A stretch of 64,000 bases of DNA from Clostridium sp. MB40-C1 (GCF_030913655.1 NZ_CP133189.1:434001-498000); one strand, 5' to 3'; numbered from the stretch's first letter, positions 37,014-47,693 are shown. Made by a program: numbers and translations. Notes: generated from the sequence alone by a model not told the origin.

Positions 37014-37820
37014 TTAATTATGAGAAGTATGCTTAATTAAACGTTTTTCTAGGTAAGCAACTAATGCATACATTAAAAAGGCTAAAATTGATAGTATTAT
37101 AATGCTCATCATAACCATATCTAATTCCGATACTTGACCTCCAAATATAATTAAGAAGCCAAGACCTTCTTTAGCAACTAGAAATTCTCCCATTATAACC
37201 CCTACCCAGGAAAGTCCTACATTTATTTTTAAAGATGATATTATTGTAGGGATAGAAGCTGGTATTATAAGATAATTTAAAATTTGCCTTTTGTTAGCTC
37301 CGAAAGTTGTAAGAAGCTTGATTTTATCTTCATCTACTTCTTTAAAACCATTAAGAATATTTATTATTGTTACAACTATAGATATTAAAAGTGCAATTAT
37401 AATTATAGCTCCTATACCATTACCAACCCAGAAAATTATAATAGGGGCTAGAGCTACTTTTGGTAATGCGTTTAAAACAACAAGGTATGGATCAAGTACT
37501 TTTGAGGCAAATTCAGACCACCACAAAAGTATAGCTATTATAGTTCCTAATACTGTACCAAGCAAAAATCCTAATATGGTTTCAAAGCAAGTTATTACAA
37601 TATGCTTAAATAAGGTTCCTTCACTATATATTTTTAAAAGGCTTTTCCACATTCTAGAGGGAGTACTAGTAAGAAAAGGGTCTATTAGACCTGTGTCACC
37701 AGCTATCTCCCAAAAAACAAAGAAGGCTATAAGAATAAGTAGTCTAGTGATTACAACTTTTTTCTTTTCTTTTTTTATTTTTTTTATAAAATTTTCGTGT
37801 TCTAAACTATTTTTAATCAT
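37014..37820 (-). CDS. ABC transporter permease (nitrate/sulfonate/taurine-type)
   Basis: A 268-residue permease of the SsuC/TauC class with about six transmembrane helices and the EAA loop (about residues 165-190, KLLTTFGANKRQILNYLIIPASIPTI). It starts inside the ATPase gene, 8 bases before its stop, so the two are coupled. The substrate-binding protein gene lies 5.6 kb upstream on the same strand, across a large unrelated gene. The substrate (sulfonate, nitrate, thiamine precursor or other) cannot be determined from sequence. Confidence 0.9.
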   Translation of the reverse strand: MIKNSLEHENFIKKIKKEKKKVVITRLLILIAFFVFWEIAGDTGLIDPFLTSTPSRMWKSLLKIYSEGTLFKHIVITCFETILGFLLGTVLGTIIAILLWWSEFASKVLDPYLVVLNALPKVALAPIIIFWVGNGIGAIIIIALLISIVVTIINILNGFKEVDEDKIKLLTTFGANKRQILNYLIIPASIPTIISSLKINVGLSWVGVIMGEFLVAKEGLGFLIIFGGQVSELDMVMMSIIILSILAFLMYALVAYLEKRLIKHTSHN

Positions 37821-38577
37821 TCATATCTAACTCCTCCCAAATTGTATTAAAATATAGTCTGAATTCAGGAGCTTCTCTACACTTTAATGGGGAGTTATAT
37901 TCTCCATTAAAGGTTAGTTGTACTTCTTTTTTTATTACAGCTGGACGCTTTGATAAAATTAGTACTCTATTAGACATAGATATAGCCTCTGCTATGTCAT
38001 GTGTAACCATTATAGCAGTTTTATTTTCACGTTTTATTATTTTATATATTTCATCACTTGCATTTAATCTACTTTGATAATCTAAGGCTGAAAAAGGTTC
38101 GTCAAGAAGTAAAATATCAGGGTTTAATGCTAAAGTTCTTATTAATGCAACTCTTTGTCTCATACCTCCTGAAAGTTGTTTTGGGTAATAATTTTTAAAA
38201 TCCCAAAGATTATAATCATGTAACAGCTTAGTTACTTTATTAATATTGTCATCATTTATCTTATGTTGGATTTTTAAACCTAAAAGTACATTGTTCCATA
38301 CAGTAAGCCATTCAAACAATTGATCCTTTTGAAACATATATCCTATTATTAAAGAAGAGTTGTCTATATTTTTACCATCTACAAGCACATTACCTGTAGA
38401 GGGGATTAAAAGCCCAGCTATTATATTCAAAACTGTAGATTTTCCGCAACCAGATGGACCTACTATACTTATATATTCTCCTTGTTTTACTGTAAAAGAA
38501 ATGTCTTTTAAAGCTTCAGTTTCACTTTTAAGTGTGTGGTAGTTCATATTAATATGGGATACTGTTAATTCATTCAT
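37813..38577 (-). CDS. ABC transporter ATP-binding protein (SsuB/TauB type)
   Basis: A 254-residue ATPase: Walker A GPSGCGKST, Q-loop YMFQKDQLFEW, signature LSGGMRQRVALIRTLA, Walker B ILLLDEPFSALD, H-loop VTHDIAEAIS. The overlap with the permease gene indicates one transporter. Start ATG 38577 with GGAGATG. The family imports nitrate, sulfonates, taurine or pyrimidine precursors. No riboswitch consensus was seen in the 288 bases upstream. Confidence 0.93.
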   Translation of the reverse strand: MNELTVSHINMNYHTLKSETEALKDISFTVKQGEYISIVGPSGCGKSTVLNIIAGLLIPSTGNVLVDGKNIDNSSLIIGYMFQKDQLFEWLTVWNNVLLGLKIQHKINDDNINKVTKLLHDYNLWDFKNYYPKQLSGGMRQRVALIRTLALNPDILLLDEPFSALDYQSRLNASDEIYKIIKRENKTAIMVTHDIAEAISMSNRVLILSKRPAVIKKEVQLTFNGEYNSPLKCREAPEFRLYFNTIWEELDMND

Positions 38578-38865
38578 AACATCATCTCCAAAGAGTTATA
38601 GTTTATTATATGTATGAAAAGGCAGAGTGTTAAGCTAAAATAGGATTTTAATAAAATTGTTAATATTTACAAATATGAATTGAAATTTTTTACTATTAAT
38701 CTTATAATTAGTTGATGAAGAGAATTCTTGGCTTCAGTAGGCTCTTAAATTTCTATTAGGTTTAGATATACTAATTTAGTGGTGATATACTATTATTCCT
38801 CGCTAAGGGGTTAGATCACCTAGACAGGATATAATAAAATTATAGAAAAGTGAGTGTAGGTGTGT
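38578..38865. other. Divergent intergenic region
   Basis: Shared upstream region of the ABC ATPase (minus) and the activase-related gene (plus). It has a likely -10 TATAAT at 38831-38836 for the + gene; no matching -35 is clear. I looked for TPP and cobalamin riboswitch cores and saw none. Confidence 0.3.
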
Positions 38866-41800
38866 ATGAAAAAAGTGTTTAATTTAGGATTAGATGTAGG
38901 TTCAACAACAGTAAAACTAGTTATGATAGATCAAGACAATAATATGGTTTATGGAACATATAAACGGCATTTTTCAAATATTAGAGAAACTATTGCGAAA
39001 CTTATAGAAGAAGCTTACTTGAAGTTTAGCAAGGACAGTATAACGATAAATGTAACAGGTTCTGGCGGATTATCTATATCTAAGTGGTTAGAAATACCAT
39101 TTGTACAGGAAGTTATAGCTTCATCTAAAACTGTTGAAGATGTTATTCCTAATACAGATGTAGCCATTGAACTTGGGGGGGAAGATGCAAAAATAACTTA
39201 TTTTGATAAGAGCATTGAACAAAGAATGAATGGAACTTGTGCAGGAGGTACTGGAGCTTTTATTGATCAAATGGCTGTTTTACTCCAAACTGATGCAGCG
39301 GGTTTAAATGAACTTGCAAAAGAATATAAAGTTATTTATCCAATTGCTTCAAGATGTGGTGTTTTTGCAAAAACAGATATACAGCCTCTTTTAAATGAAG
39401 GTGCATCAAAAGAAGATTTGGCTGCTTCAATATTTCAAGCAGTAGTTAATCAAACAATAAGTGGTCTTGCATGTGGACGACCTATAAAAGGAAGGGTTGC
39501 ATTTCTAGGAGGGCCATTACATTTTTTATCTGAACTTAGAACTAGATTTATAAAAACTTTGAATTTATCAAAAGATCAGATAATTTTTCCAAAAAATTCT
39601 CAATTATTTGTGGCAATAGGAGCAGCTTTATATTCTAGAAGGGAAAATCCTATACCTTTTAAGACATTGCACGAAAGTTTGCCAAAATTAAATCAAGTAT
39701 CAGCTTATGAAGTTAAGAGATTCAATCCTTTGTTTAAAGATGAAAATGAGCTAGAAAAATTCAAACTCAAACATGAAGATTACAAAGTAAAAAGATGTGA
39801 TATTGGAGCTTATGAAGGCAAATGTTTTCTTGGAATAGATGCAGGTTCCACTACTACAAAAGCAGTTTTAATAGGGGAAGATGGGTCTTTATTATATTCT
39901 CATTATGATAGTAACAAAGGAAAACCTTTGAATCGTACTATAGAGATATTAAGAGAAATTTATAGTGTACTTCCAAAGAAAGCTTCTATTGTAAATAGTA
40001 CGGTAACAGGATATGGAGAAGGATTAATTAAGGCAGCTCTTAAGGTTGATATTGGAGAAATTGAAACAATAGCACACTATAAGGCCGCAGAGTTTTTTGT
40101 TCCTGGAGTAGAATTTATACTGGATATAGGTGGACAGGATATGAAATGTATGAAAATAAAAGATGGTGTTATAGAAAGCATAATGCTCAATGAAGCTTGT
40201 TCATCAGGATGTGGTTCATTTATTGAAACCTTTGCAAAGTCTTTAGGTATGGAAGTTGAGGAGTTTGCAAAAGAAGCTGTTTTTGCAAAAGAGCCTGTAG
40301 ATTTAGGGTCTAGATGTACAGTGTTCATGAATTCTAGGGTAAAACAAGCTCAGAAGGAGGGGGCTACTGTAGGAGATATATCTGCTGGTCTTTCATATTC
40401 TGTAATAAAGAATGCGCTTTATAAGGTTATTAAGCTAAGGAATCCTAATGATATAGGAGGAAAGATTATTGTACAAGGAGGAACTTTTTATAATGATGCA
40501 GTTTTAAGAAGTTTTGAGAAAATAATAGGTAAAACTGTAGTAAGGCCAGATATAGCAGGGCTTATGGGTGCTTTTGGAGCAGCTTTAATTTCAAAGGAAA
40601 GATATATAGAAGGATATAAAACAGAATTACTTTCTTTAGATGATATAGATAGTTTTAATGCTGATACTTCTATGAAAAGATGTGGAGGATGCGGAAATAA
40701 CTGTCTTTTAACTATAAATAAGTTTTCTAATAAAGAAATATTTATAAGTGGAAATAGATGCGAAAGAGGTTTAGGTAAAGGAAAAATTAAAAACACTATT
40801 CCAAATTTATATGAATACAAGTATAAGAGAATATTTAACTATGTACCTTTAAAAAGAGATGAAGCAGTAAGAGGTGTGGTTGGAATTCCAAGAGTATTAA
40901 ATATGTACGAGAATTATCCTTATTGGTTTACTTTTTTTAATGAGCTAGGATTTAGCGTAGAATTATCAAGTAGGTCTTCTAAGGAAATTTATGAGATGGG
41001 CATGGAAACAATACCTTCTGAATCAGTTTGTTATCCTGGGAAATTAGTTCATGGACATATTATGGATCTTTTAAGTAAAAAAATAGATTTTATATTTTAT
41101 CCATGTATACCTATTGATAAAAAGGAACAGGAAGAAGCTGATAATAAATATAGTTGTCCAATAGTAACATCTTATCCAGAAGTTATAAAAAACAATATGG
41201 ATATACTTAGAGAGAAAAATATTGAATTTTTAAATCCTTTCCTCCCAATGGATAATATAAATAGGTTGTCTAAAAGGCTTTATGAAGAATTTAAGGATTT
41301 TGGCATAGGGAAGAAAGAAATATTTGAGGCTGCAAATAAGGCTTGGCAAGAAAGGGAAAATGCAAGAAATGATATAAGGATACAGGGAGAGGAAGCATTA
41401 AAATATTTAAAGAAAACTGGTAAAAAAGGAATTGTGCTTGCAGGTAGACCCTATCATGTAGACCCTGAAATTAACCATGGAATAGCAAGTTTAATTACAG
41501 AATATGACATGGCAGTATTTACAGAGGATAGTATAGCTCATTTAGGAAAGGTTAAAAGACCTTTAAGAGTTGTGGACCAATGGGTTTATCATTCAAGATT
41601 ATATGCTGCAGCGGAATTTGTTGCATGTGAAGATAATTTAGAACTTATCCAGTTAAACTCTTTTGGGTGTGGATTAGATGCTGTTACTTCAGATCAAGTA
41701 GAAGAAATATTAAGTGAACATAATAAAATATATACTCTTATAAAGATAGATGAGGTAAGTAATTTAGGAGCTGCAAGAATTAGAATACGTTCTTTAAAAG

Positions 41801-43155
41801 CAGCTATAGAGGAAAGAGAAAAAAAAGGTATTAAATCTGAATATAAACCAAAGTTAAATGAGAAGATTATATTTACTGAGGAAATGAGGAAAAAGCATAC
41901 TATTTTATCTCCTCAAATGTCACCTATACATTTTCAGTTTGTAGAGGAGGCTATGTCTTCTTCAGGGTATAACATTAAAATACTTCCATCAGTGGATAAA
42001 GATGCAATTGAAGAAGGGTTAAAGTATGTAAATAATGATGCATGTTATCCATCTATTATAGTGGTTGGACAGATGATAGAAGCCTTAAAGTCAGGAAAAT
42101 ATGATATAAATAATACTTCTCTTATAATAACTCAGACAGGGGGAGGATGTAGAGCTAGTAATTACATTGGATTTATAAGAAAGGCTTTAAAGGAAGCAGG
42201 ATTTTCTAAGGTGCCTGTAATATCTTTAAATTATGTAGGACTTGAAAGTAATCCAGGGTTTACTATCTCTTATTCCATGGCAAAAAAATCTTTGATAGCT
42301 CTTCTTTTTGGAGACTTAATGATGAGGGTATTGTATAGAGTAAGACCTTATGAGAAGATAAAAGGATCTGCTAATCTTTTATATGACAAATGGGTAGAAA
42401 AATGTAAAAAGGTAATAAGAGATGGAAACTTTAAATTAGCCAAAAAGTATATATACCAGATAGTAGAAGATTTTGATAATTTAGAAGTTATAGATGTTAG
42501 AAAACCAAGAGTGGGAGTTGTAGGAGAAATACTTGTAAAATATCATCCTACAGCGAACAACGATATAGTTGGTATTCTAGAAAAAGAGGGAGCAGAAGCT
42601 GTTGTACCAGACCTTACAGATTTCTTCTTATATTGTGCTTATGATGAAACTTTTAAATATAAATATTTATCAGGAAATCTAAAGTCTAAATTATTAAGTG
42701 ATGGAGCAATATTGTATATAGAACATTTTAGAAAAGATATGAAAAAAGCTTTAAATAGTAGTAACAGATTTTCAGCACCTGTTACTATTAGGGAATTAGC
42801 AGAAGGCGCAAAGCCTATTCTATCTTTAGGAAATCAAACAGGAGAAGGATGGTTTTTAACTGCGGAGATGGTTGAATTAATTAAAAGTGGAGTGAAAAAT
42901 ATAGTTTGCACACAGCCTTTTGCATGTCTTCCTAACCATGTAACAGGTAAAGGAGTTATAAAAGAGCTTAGAAGAAGATATAATGATGTTAATATTGTTC
43001 CTATCGACTATGACCCAGGAGCAAGTGAAGTAAATCAACTAAATAGGATAAAATTAATGCTTTCTGTAGCAACTAGAAATCTTCAAAAGGAAAAAATATG
43101 CAATAATGATCAATTAGAAGCTTTTAACGAGATAGCTAGTAGTAACCAAAAGTAA
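38866..43155 (+). CDS. Large acyl-CoA dehydratase activase-related protein (two BadF/BadG domains plus DUF2229)
   Basis: A 1429-residue protein. Domain 1 (about 1-300) and domain 2 (about 318-590) are BadF/BadG/HgdC ATPase folds, with phosphate loops [12 protein letters not shown] and [12 protein letters not shown] and cysteine motifs CAGGTGAF and ACSSGCGSF that in HgdC ligate a [4Fe-4S] cluster. A cysteine-rich stretch CGGCGNNC...NRC follows, then a DUF2229 region ([10 protein letters not shown]) and a C-terminal HgdB-like region. It is the giant activase-related family; in the 2-hydroxyacyl-CoA dehydratase system the activator transfers an electron with ATP hydrolysis. No dehydratase subunit genes are near, so the client is unknown. 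Start ATG 38866 is preferred to GTG 38860. Confidence 0.88.
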   Translation: MKKVFNLGLDVGSTTVKLVMIDQDNNMVYGTYKRHFSNIRETIAKLIEEAYLKFSKDSITINVTGSGGLSISKWLEIPFVQEVIASSKTVEDVIPNTDVAIELGGEDAKITYFDKSIEQRMNGTCAGGTGAFIDQMAVLLQTDAAGLNELAKEYKVIYPIASRCGVFAKTDIQPLLNEGASKEDLAASIFQAVVNQTISGLACGRPIKGRVAFLGGPLHFLSELRTRFIKTLNLSKDQIIFPKNSQLFVAIGAALYSRRENPIPFKTLHESLPKLNQVSAYEVKRFNPLFKDENELEKFKLKHEDYKVKRCDIGAYEGKCFLGIDAGSTTTKAVLIGEDGSLLYSHYDSNKGKPLNRTIEILREIYSVLPKKASIVNSTVTGYGEGLIKAALKVDIGEIETIAHYKAAEFFVPGVEFILDIGGQDMKCMKIKDGVIESIMLNEACSSGCGSFIETFAKSLGMEVEEFAKEAVFAKEPVDLGSRCTVFMNSRVKQAQKEGATVGDISAGLSYSVIKNALYKVIKLRNPNDIGGKIIVQGGTFYNDAVLRSFEKIIGKTVVRPDIAGLMGAFGAALISKERYIEGYKTELLSLDDIDSFNADTSMKRCGGCGNNCLLTINKFSNKEIFISGNRCERGLGKGKIKNTIPNLYEYKYKRIFNYVPLKRDEAVRGVVGIPRVLNMYENYPYWFTFFNELGFSVELSSRSSKEIYEMGMETIPSESVCYPGKLVHGHIMDLLSKKIDFIFYPCIPIDKKEQEEADNKYSCPIVTSYPEVIKNNMDILREKNIEFLNPFLPMDNINRLSKRLYEEFKDFGIGKKEIFEAANKAWQERENARNDIRIQGEEALKYLKKTGKKGIVLAGRPYHVDPEINHGIASLITEYDMAVFTEDSIAHLGKVKRPLRVVDQWVYHSRLYAAAEFVACEDNLELIQLNSFGCGLDAVTSDQVEEILSEHNKIYTLIKIDEVSNLGAARIRIRSLKAAIEEREKKGIKSEYKPKLNEKIIFTEEMRKKHTILSPQMSPIHFQFVEEAMSSSGYNIKILPSVDKDAIEEGLKYVNNDACYPSIIVVGQMIEALKSGKYDINNTSLIITQTGGGCRASNYIGFIRKALKEAGFSKVPVISLNYVGLESNPGFTISYSMAKKSLIALLFGDLMMRVLYRVRPYEKIKGSANLLYDKWVEKCKKVIRDGNFKLAKKYIYQIVEDFDNLEVIDVRKPRVGVVGEILVKYHPTANNDIVGILEKEGAEAVVPDLTDFFLYCAYDETFKYKYLSGNLKSKLLSDGAILYIEHFRKDMKKALNSSNRFSAPVTIRELAEGAKPILSLGNQTGEGWFLTAEMVELIKSGVKNIVCTQPFACLPNHVTGKGVIKELRRRYNDVNIVPIDYDPGASEVNQLNRIKLMLSVATRNLQKEKICNNDQLEAFNEIASSNQK

Positions 43156-43456
43156 TTAACTCAACTTTAGCAGTAAAAAATAGAAGCTAGTATAAATAAT
43201 ATATTCATATAAATAATTTTATTTCACAAAGTAATTTTAAGTCTTAAAAATTTATTGTTACTAAAAACTAAAACTGATTATCGTTCAAACATGATTTTTC
43301 CTTAACGTAATAATAAATTTTTAGGACAAGAATTACTAATTGCTCCTTCAAATAGTTTCTACGCAATATATCATTTATCTATGCTTCAGATTATATTTGT
43401 GTTATGCAAAAGTTGAGTAATTAATTTGTAGGAGAAAATAAGTTGATTTTTATCAA
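43156..43456. other. Non-coding gap flanked by short inverted repeats
   Basis: About 300 bases between the convergent activase-related and binding protein genes. AATTAACTCAACTTT (within 43152-43168, starting at the activase stop codon) is the inverse of AAAGTTGAGTAATTAATT at 43408-43426. The same sequence, AAAGTTGAGTTATTAATTA, occurs at 37002-37020 across the stop of the ABC permease. TCAATTACTTTTTA is directly duplicated at 43453-43478. No terminator as strong as elsewhere is seen. Confidence 0.5.
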
Positions 43457-44476
43457 TTACTTTTTATCAATTACTTTTGTTGCATATTCATTTGTTACAA
43501 TGGTATCAAATGGAGGTCTTTCTTTGATTAAATCAGGCTTATAAGATTGTATTATATCCATAAGTCTATTTAATTCCTCTTTCTTTATCATAGGATCAGG
43601 TGCAAATGCATTGACATTTCTATAGTTTTTTATAACGTTCTTTAATACATCTACATCGCTACCAGGGAAGAAAGATTGAATAGATTCTGCAACTGTATTA
43701 TCTCCATTGTGTGTTATCCAAACTTGTCCTCTATAAATAGCTTTTGTGAATTTTTCTATTATCTCAGGATTTTTTTCTATATAAGATTTAGTTGCAAAAT
43801 AACATGTGTAAGGAATAGTACCTGCTTCCTTACCTATAGAATCTACTATATATCCAGAACCATCTTTTTCAAGCATACTTCCAGTAGGTTCAAACAAAGC
43901 AACATAGTCACCAGTTCCAGCTTTAAATGCACCAGCAGTGGCTGTAAAAGCTAAGTTAGTTATAAGGTTTACATCCTTGCCAGGTGTCAAACCATGTTTT
44001 TTTAATACAAATTCGAGACTCATTTCAGGCATTCCACCAGGTCTTCCACCTATTAATGTTTTGCCCTTTAAAGATTCCCATTTAAAGTTATCTTCTTTAG
44101 TTCTTCCAACTAAGAAAGAACCGTCAGTTTGAGTAAGTTGTGCAAAAATTACTGGGAGGTCTTCACGTTTTTGATTGTAGATATAAATAATCTGCTCAGG
44201 TCCACAGAAACCGATATCACAGCTTCCACTTAAAACTTGTTGCATGGTTTTATCTGCGCCTTGACCCGTAGATAAATCAATATCCAAGCCTTCTTCTTTA
44301 AAGAAACCTTCATTTATGGCTACGTACATAGGAGCATAGAATACAGAACGTACTACTTCGTTTAATTTAACTGTTTTAATTTCATTTTTTTTATTGGAGC
44401 TGCATCCGTAAAATACAGAAGAAACTATGAGCAGTGCAGTCAAAATAGACAATAAACTAAACCATTTTTTCCTCAT
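43457..44476 (-). CDS. ABC transporter substrate-binding lipoprotein (SsuA/NMT1 type)
   Basis: A 339-residue periplasmic-binding-type lipoprotein. Lipobox FYGC after a hydrophobic signal; NMT1/SsuA-like fold with VFYAPMYVAINEGFFKEEGL, GQGADKTMQQVLSG and GRPGGMPEM. It is on the same strand as the SsuB/SsuC-like genes and is very likely their partner, although the activase-related gene lies between them. ATG 44476 has ACGGAGG. The ligand is not predictable; members bind sulfonates, nitrate, or hydroxymethylpyrimidine-like compounds. Confidence 0.9.
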   Translation of the reverse strand: MRKKWFSLLSILTALLIVSSVFYGCSSNKKNEIKTVKLNEVVRSVFYAPMYVAINEGFFKEEGLDIDLSTGQGADKTMQQVLSGSCDIGFCGPEQIIYIYNQKREDLPVIFAQLTQTDGSFLVGRTKEDNFKWESLKGKTLIGGRPGGMPEMSLEFVLKKHGLTPGKDVNLITNLAFTATAGAFKAGTGDYVALFEPTGSMLEKDGSGYIVDSIGKEAGTIPYTCYFATKSYIEKNPEIIEKFTKAIYRGQVWITHNGDNTVAESIQSFFPGSDVDVLKNVIKNYRNVNAFAPDPMIKKEELNRLMDIIQSYKPDLIKERPPFDTIVTNEYATKVIDKK

Positions 44477-44580
44477 AAAACTTTACCTCCGTTAGAATTG
44501 GTATCGTATTATTATATGAAATCTAGCTTATGAGGGTGAGTGGTTTGTACTTAGTTCATGTATTAATAATATAATTTAAA

Positions 44581-44616
44581 AACAAAAAATCCTTACAAAA
44601 TTATGGTTTTGTAAGG
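44581..44616 (-). terminator. Terminator after the TPM gene
   Basis: CCTTACAAAA at 44591-44600 pairs with TTTTGTAAGG at 44607-44616; A-run 44582-44589 becomes the U-run on the minus strand. A shorter T-run follows on the + side. Confidence 0.85.
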
Positions 44617-44647
44617 GTTTTTTAGTACATAATAGTGAAATTTTAAA

Positions 44648-45721
44648 TTACCAATCAGAACTATCACTATTATAATCTGATGAAGAATCATCATCCCAGT
44701 CAGAAGTATCATAATCTGATGAAGAATCGTTTCCACAGTCGGAGTTACTATCATAGTCAGATGAAGAGTCATCTCCCCAATCAGATGTTCCATCAGATAG
44801 GTTCCAATCTCCACTGGTTAATTCAGTATCTTCATCATAAGAATCATTGTAAGAACTATTATGAGTGTGATGATTATGTTCAAGTGCTTTATCAATGCCA
44901 TGCGTAACTAATCCACCTACAACCATGCCTTTAACAAAGTCACCTCTGTTATTTCTAGAATTGGAATAATATCTTTCATCTGTTCTTCTATAATATGGTT
45001 CGTAAGTTGGATTATTAAAATTCCCATTGTTGTTTGAAACATTTGATGATCTAAAAGATGCATTATTATTTTGAAAATCATCTAGTCCATGTCTTCTTGC
45101 CAAATTTTGAACATCTGTATCTGATTTTTTCTTTAATGAATGTACTATAAGAGCAATTATAACAAAAGCAGTTATAAGAAATATTATCAATCCAGTATGA
45201 CTTGTTTCGGGTTCTACTGTTTTGTTTAATCCATTATCTACAACCTTAGCTTGACCACTTTTAACAGCAGTACTTGTTATAGATTGATCTATAGCTTGCC
45301 CTACTTTTAATATACCGGTATTAAAGTCTTTCTTTTTAAAATATGGATTTGGAAGAGAAACTATTTTTTGTATTTTAGATTTATTGAATACAGAATTTAA
45401 TCCTGAACCTACTACAAATTTATTTTTATGGTCCTTTATTGAGACTACAAAAATAGCATATTTATCTCCTTTTGTAGATGTTTTTATTAAATTAGAGATA
45501 AAATCATTTATATTTTTACCATTAAGGGATTTTACAACAAATATTTTAACTTGTGCCTTGGTATTAGTTTCTAATTTGCTAAAGTTTTTATTTACTTGAT
45601 TTAATGTAGATGAACTTAATACACCAGCATTATCTTTTATGTAGCTGTCTGCAGCATATACAGTAAAAGACAGTAAACATAGTAATAAAGTTGTTAATAA
45701 AATACGGAATTTTAATTTCAT
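44648..45721 (-). CDS. TPM domain-containing membrane protein with Ser/Asp/Trp repeat tail
   Basis: A 357-residue protein of the YgcG/TPM_phosphatase family. Cleavable signal (MKLKFRILLTTLLLC, cut near YAA-DSY), TPM domain (about 25-155, IKDNAGVLSSSTLNQVNKNF), transmembrane helix (about 178-193, LIIFLITAFVIIALIV), a His/Asn-rich linker, and an unusual C-terminal tail (about 305-357) built of D-S-S-S-D-Y-D/N-S and D-W-D/G-D blocks with Trp at intervals. TPM proteins often end in Gly-rich tails; this acidic tail is different. Start ATG with AGGAGAGG. Monocistronic. Confidence 0.85.
   Translation of the reverse strand: MKLKFRILLTTLLLCLLSFTVYAADSYIKDNAGVLSSSTLNQVNKNFSKLETNTKAQVKIFVVKSLNGKNINDFISNLIKTSTKGDKYAIFVVSIKDHKNKFVVGSGLNSVFNKSKIQKIVSLPNPYFKKKDFNTGILKVGQAIDQSITSTAVKSGQAKVVDNGLNKTVEPETSHTGLIIFLITAFVIIALIVHSLKKKSDTDVQNLARRHGLDDFQNNNASFRSSNVSNNNGNFNNPTYEPYYRRTDERYYSNSRNNRGDFVKGMVVGGLVTHGIDKALEHNHHTHNSSYNDSYDEDTELTSGDWNLSDGTSDWGDDSSSDYDSNSDCGNDSSSDYDTSDWDDDSSSDYNSDSSDW
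44650..44800 (-). repeat. Imperfect coding repeats of the TPM acidic tail
   Basis: On the + strand the string ATAATCTGATGAAGAATC recurs at 44671 and 44710, with close variants such as ATAGTCAGATGAAGAGTC near 44753. They encode repeating Asp-Ser-Ser-Ser-Asp-Tyr/Trp. Units are imperfect, so this is an old expansion and not a fresh one. Confidence 0.7.
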
Positions 45722-45991
45722 AATTACTACCGTCCTCTCCTAAAGGTTAGTTTTTAAAAAAAGTTATTTTCTCGATTCATAATATTTACTTAAAAGTAAA
45801 TATGAAATTACATGTACAAAGTATAACATGAAATGGTTAAAATATACATAAAAAATGAAAATTTGACATAAAATAAAAAAATAGAGAATGCTTTATATTA
45901 ACAAAAACAAATGATTATTGAATTAATTATTGTAATAAATTAGAATGAAATTATGTTCATAATATAATAATTATAAATTTGGAGTGAAACA

Positions 45992-46666
45992 ATGTATAAA
46001 ATAATGATAATAGAGGATGATTTAAGACTTTGTTTAGAAATAGAAGAAGGCCTTTCAAAATGGGGATTTAATCTTACTACAGTTAAAAATTTCGAAGATA
46101 TATTTAATGAATTTGTACACAATAGGCCTCATTTAGTTATTATAGATATAAATCTTCCATGTTTTGATGGATTTTATTGGTGCCAAAAAATAAGAGCGAT
46201 TTCAAAGGTTCCAATTATATTTTTATCTTCAAGAAATACCAATATGGATATAATGATGGCAATAAAAATGGGTGGAGATGATTTTGTTACAAAACCATTT
46301 TCTATGGATATATTAGTAACCAAAATACATGCTATGCTTAGACGAGTGTATTCATATGGTGAAAATTTAGGAGATGTAATAGAGCATAATGGTGTTGTTT
46401 TAAATATTAATGACAGTACTTTAATTTATAATGAAAATAAAATTGAATTAACAAAAAATGAATTAAGAATACTTCTTCTTTTAATGAAAAATATAGGAAA
46501 GATAATATCTAGAGATAGAATTATGAGAATTTTATGGGATGACGATACTTTTATTAATGATAATACTCTAACTGTAAATGTAAATAGACTTAGAAAGAGT
46601 TTAGAGGATATAGGCATTTATAATTTTATAGAGACAAAAAAAGGGCAAGGATATGTTATACTATGA
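45992..46666 (+). CDS. OmpR-family response regulator (BceR type)
   Basis: A 224-residue receiver and winged-helix regulator. Receiver Asp in LVIIDINLPCFDG, LSSRN and MGGDDFVTKPFSM; DNA-binding half with LTKNELRILLLL and ETKKGQGYVI. It is followed, with a 4-base overlap, by an intramembrane-sensing kinase and then by an S41 lipoprotein, an ABC ATPase and a large permease, the BceRS-AB pattern used against peptide antibiotics. The gene starts at ATG 45992 with GGAGTG. Confidence 0.9.
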   Translation: MYKIMIIEDDLRLCLEIEEGLSKWGFNLTTVKNFEDIFNEFVHNRPHLVIIDINLPCFDGFYWCQKIRAISKVPIIFLSSRNTNMDIMMAIKMGGDDFVTKPFSMDILVTKIHAMLRRVYSYGENLGDVIEHNGVVLNINDSTLIYNENKIELTKNELRILLLLMKNIGKIISRDRIMRILWDDDTFINDNTLTVNVNRLRKSLEDIGIYNFIETKKGQGYVIL

Positions 46667-47691
46667 ACTTTAAATTATATCTAAAGAATTCTATATATAC
46701 AATTGTACATTTTGTTATTGTAATTATAATCATTAATTTAGTATTGATAAGCAGTACAGAACTTTCTAGCTCTATTTATGATATCGTATATATAAATGTT
46801 TTAATTTTATCAGTTTCTTTGTTTTTTTTAATATTTAGATATAAGAGATGGAAAGCAGACTATAAAGAATTTTATGAAGCTTTAAATAAATGTAAGAATA
46901 TAGATTTGATTAATCTTAAAAGTAATGTTTTTGAGGCAAAACTTATTAAAGATACAATAAAGATCAAGAATGAAGAGATGTATGAAAATACAAGAAAACT
47001 AAAAGAACAACTTGATGAACTAAATGATTATATAACAAGATGGGTTCATGAAATAAAGATTCCTATTTCAGTATGTGAGTTAATAGCAGATAGAATAGAG
47101 GATGATCTTGAAGTAGCTAGTGATATCCCTAACAATTTAAGAAGTGAGTATGCAAGAATAAAATTTTTAGTGGAACAAGTGCTATATGCAGGTAGAGCAT
47201 CTAGTTATTCAGAGGATCTTTTAATAAATGAAGTGAATTTAAAGCAAGTAATAAATGAAGCTGTTAAAAAAAATGCATTTTTCTTTATCTCAAAAAAAAT
47301 AGATTTGATATTAGGAGAAGTTAATTTTAATGTTATGACAGATAAAAAATGGATTTCCTATATATTAGATCAGATAATAAATAATGCTTGTAAATATGTA
47401 GATGAAAATGGAGAAGTGAAGATTTATTGTGAAGAAGATGAGAAATCAGTAAAACTTTTTATAAAAGATAATGGAACTGGAATAAGTCATAAAGATATAA
47501 GCAGAGTATTTGACAAAGGATTTACAGGAAATAATGGAAGAAAAATAGGAAAATCAACAGGAATGGGTTTGTATTTTTCTAAAAAGATGTCTAAAAAATT
47601 AAATCATGATATAAAAGTTGCTTCTGAGCCCGGTGAGTATACAGAATTTATAATAATATTTTATAAGATATCGGATTATTTTCAAGTTTAA
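46663..47691 (+). CDS. Intramembrane-sensing histidine kinase (BceS type)
   Basis: A 342-residue kinase with two N-terminal transmembrane helices (about 12-32 and 40-58) separated by only a few residues, so it lacks a real extracellular sensor; this is the class that relies on a BceAB-type transporter for signal. Phospho-acceptor His in WVHEIKIPISV, then an ATPase domain with QIINNACKYV, DNGTGIS and STGMGLYFS. The start overlaps the regulator gene stop. A terminator follows at 47694. Confidence 0.9.
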   Translation: MNFKLYLKNSIYTIVHFVIVIIIINLVLISSTELSSSIYDIVYINVLILSVSLFFLIFRYKRWKADYKEFYEALNKCKNIDLINLKSNVFEAKLIKDTIKIKNEEMYENTRKLKEQLDELNDYITRWVHEIKIPISVCELIADRIEDDLEVASDIPNNLRSEYARIKFLVEQVLYAGRASSYSEDLLINEVNLKQVINEAVKKNAFFFISKKIDLILGEVNFNVMTDKKWISYILDQIINNACKYVDENGEVKIYCEEDEKSVKLFIKDNGTGISHKDISRVFDKGFTGNNGRKIGKSTGMGLYFSKKMSKKLNHDIKVASEPGEYTEFIIIFYKISDYFQV

Positions 47692-47693
47692 TA

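Noticed and set aside
38578-38865. TPP or cobalamin riboswitch near the NMT1-type importer
   Set aside because: No THI-box or B12-box sequence was seen on either strand upstream of the ATPase or the binding protein.
43457-44476. Frameshift or pseudogene in the binding protein
   Set aside because: The frame is intact from lipobox to stop with normal length and motifs.
44593-44814. Second minus-strand frame through the TPM repeat tail
   Set aside because: It reads the same repeats in another frame, with no ribosome site or known pattern.
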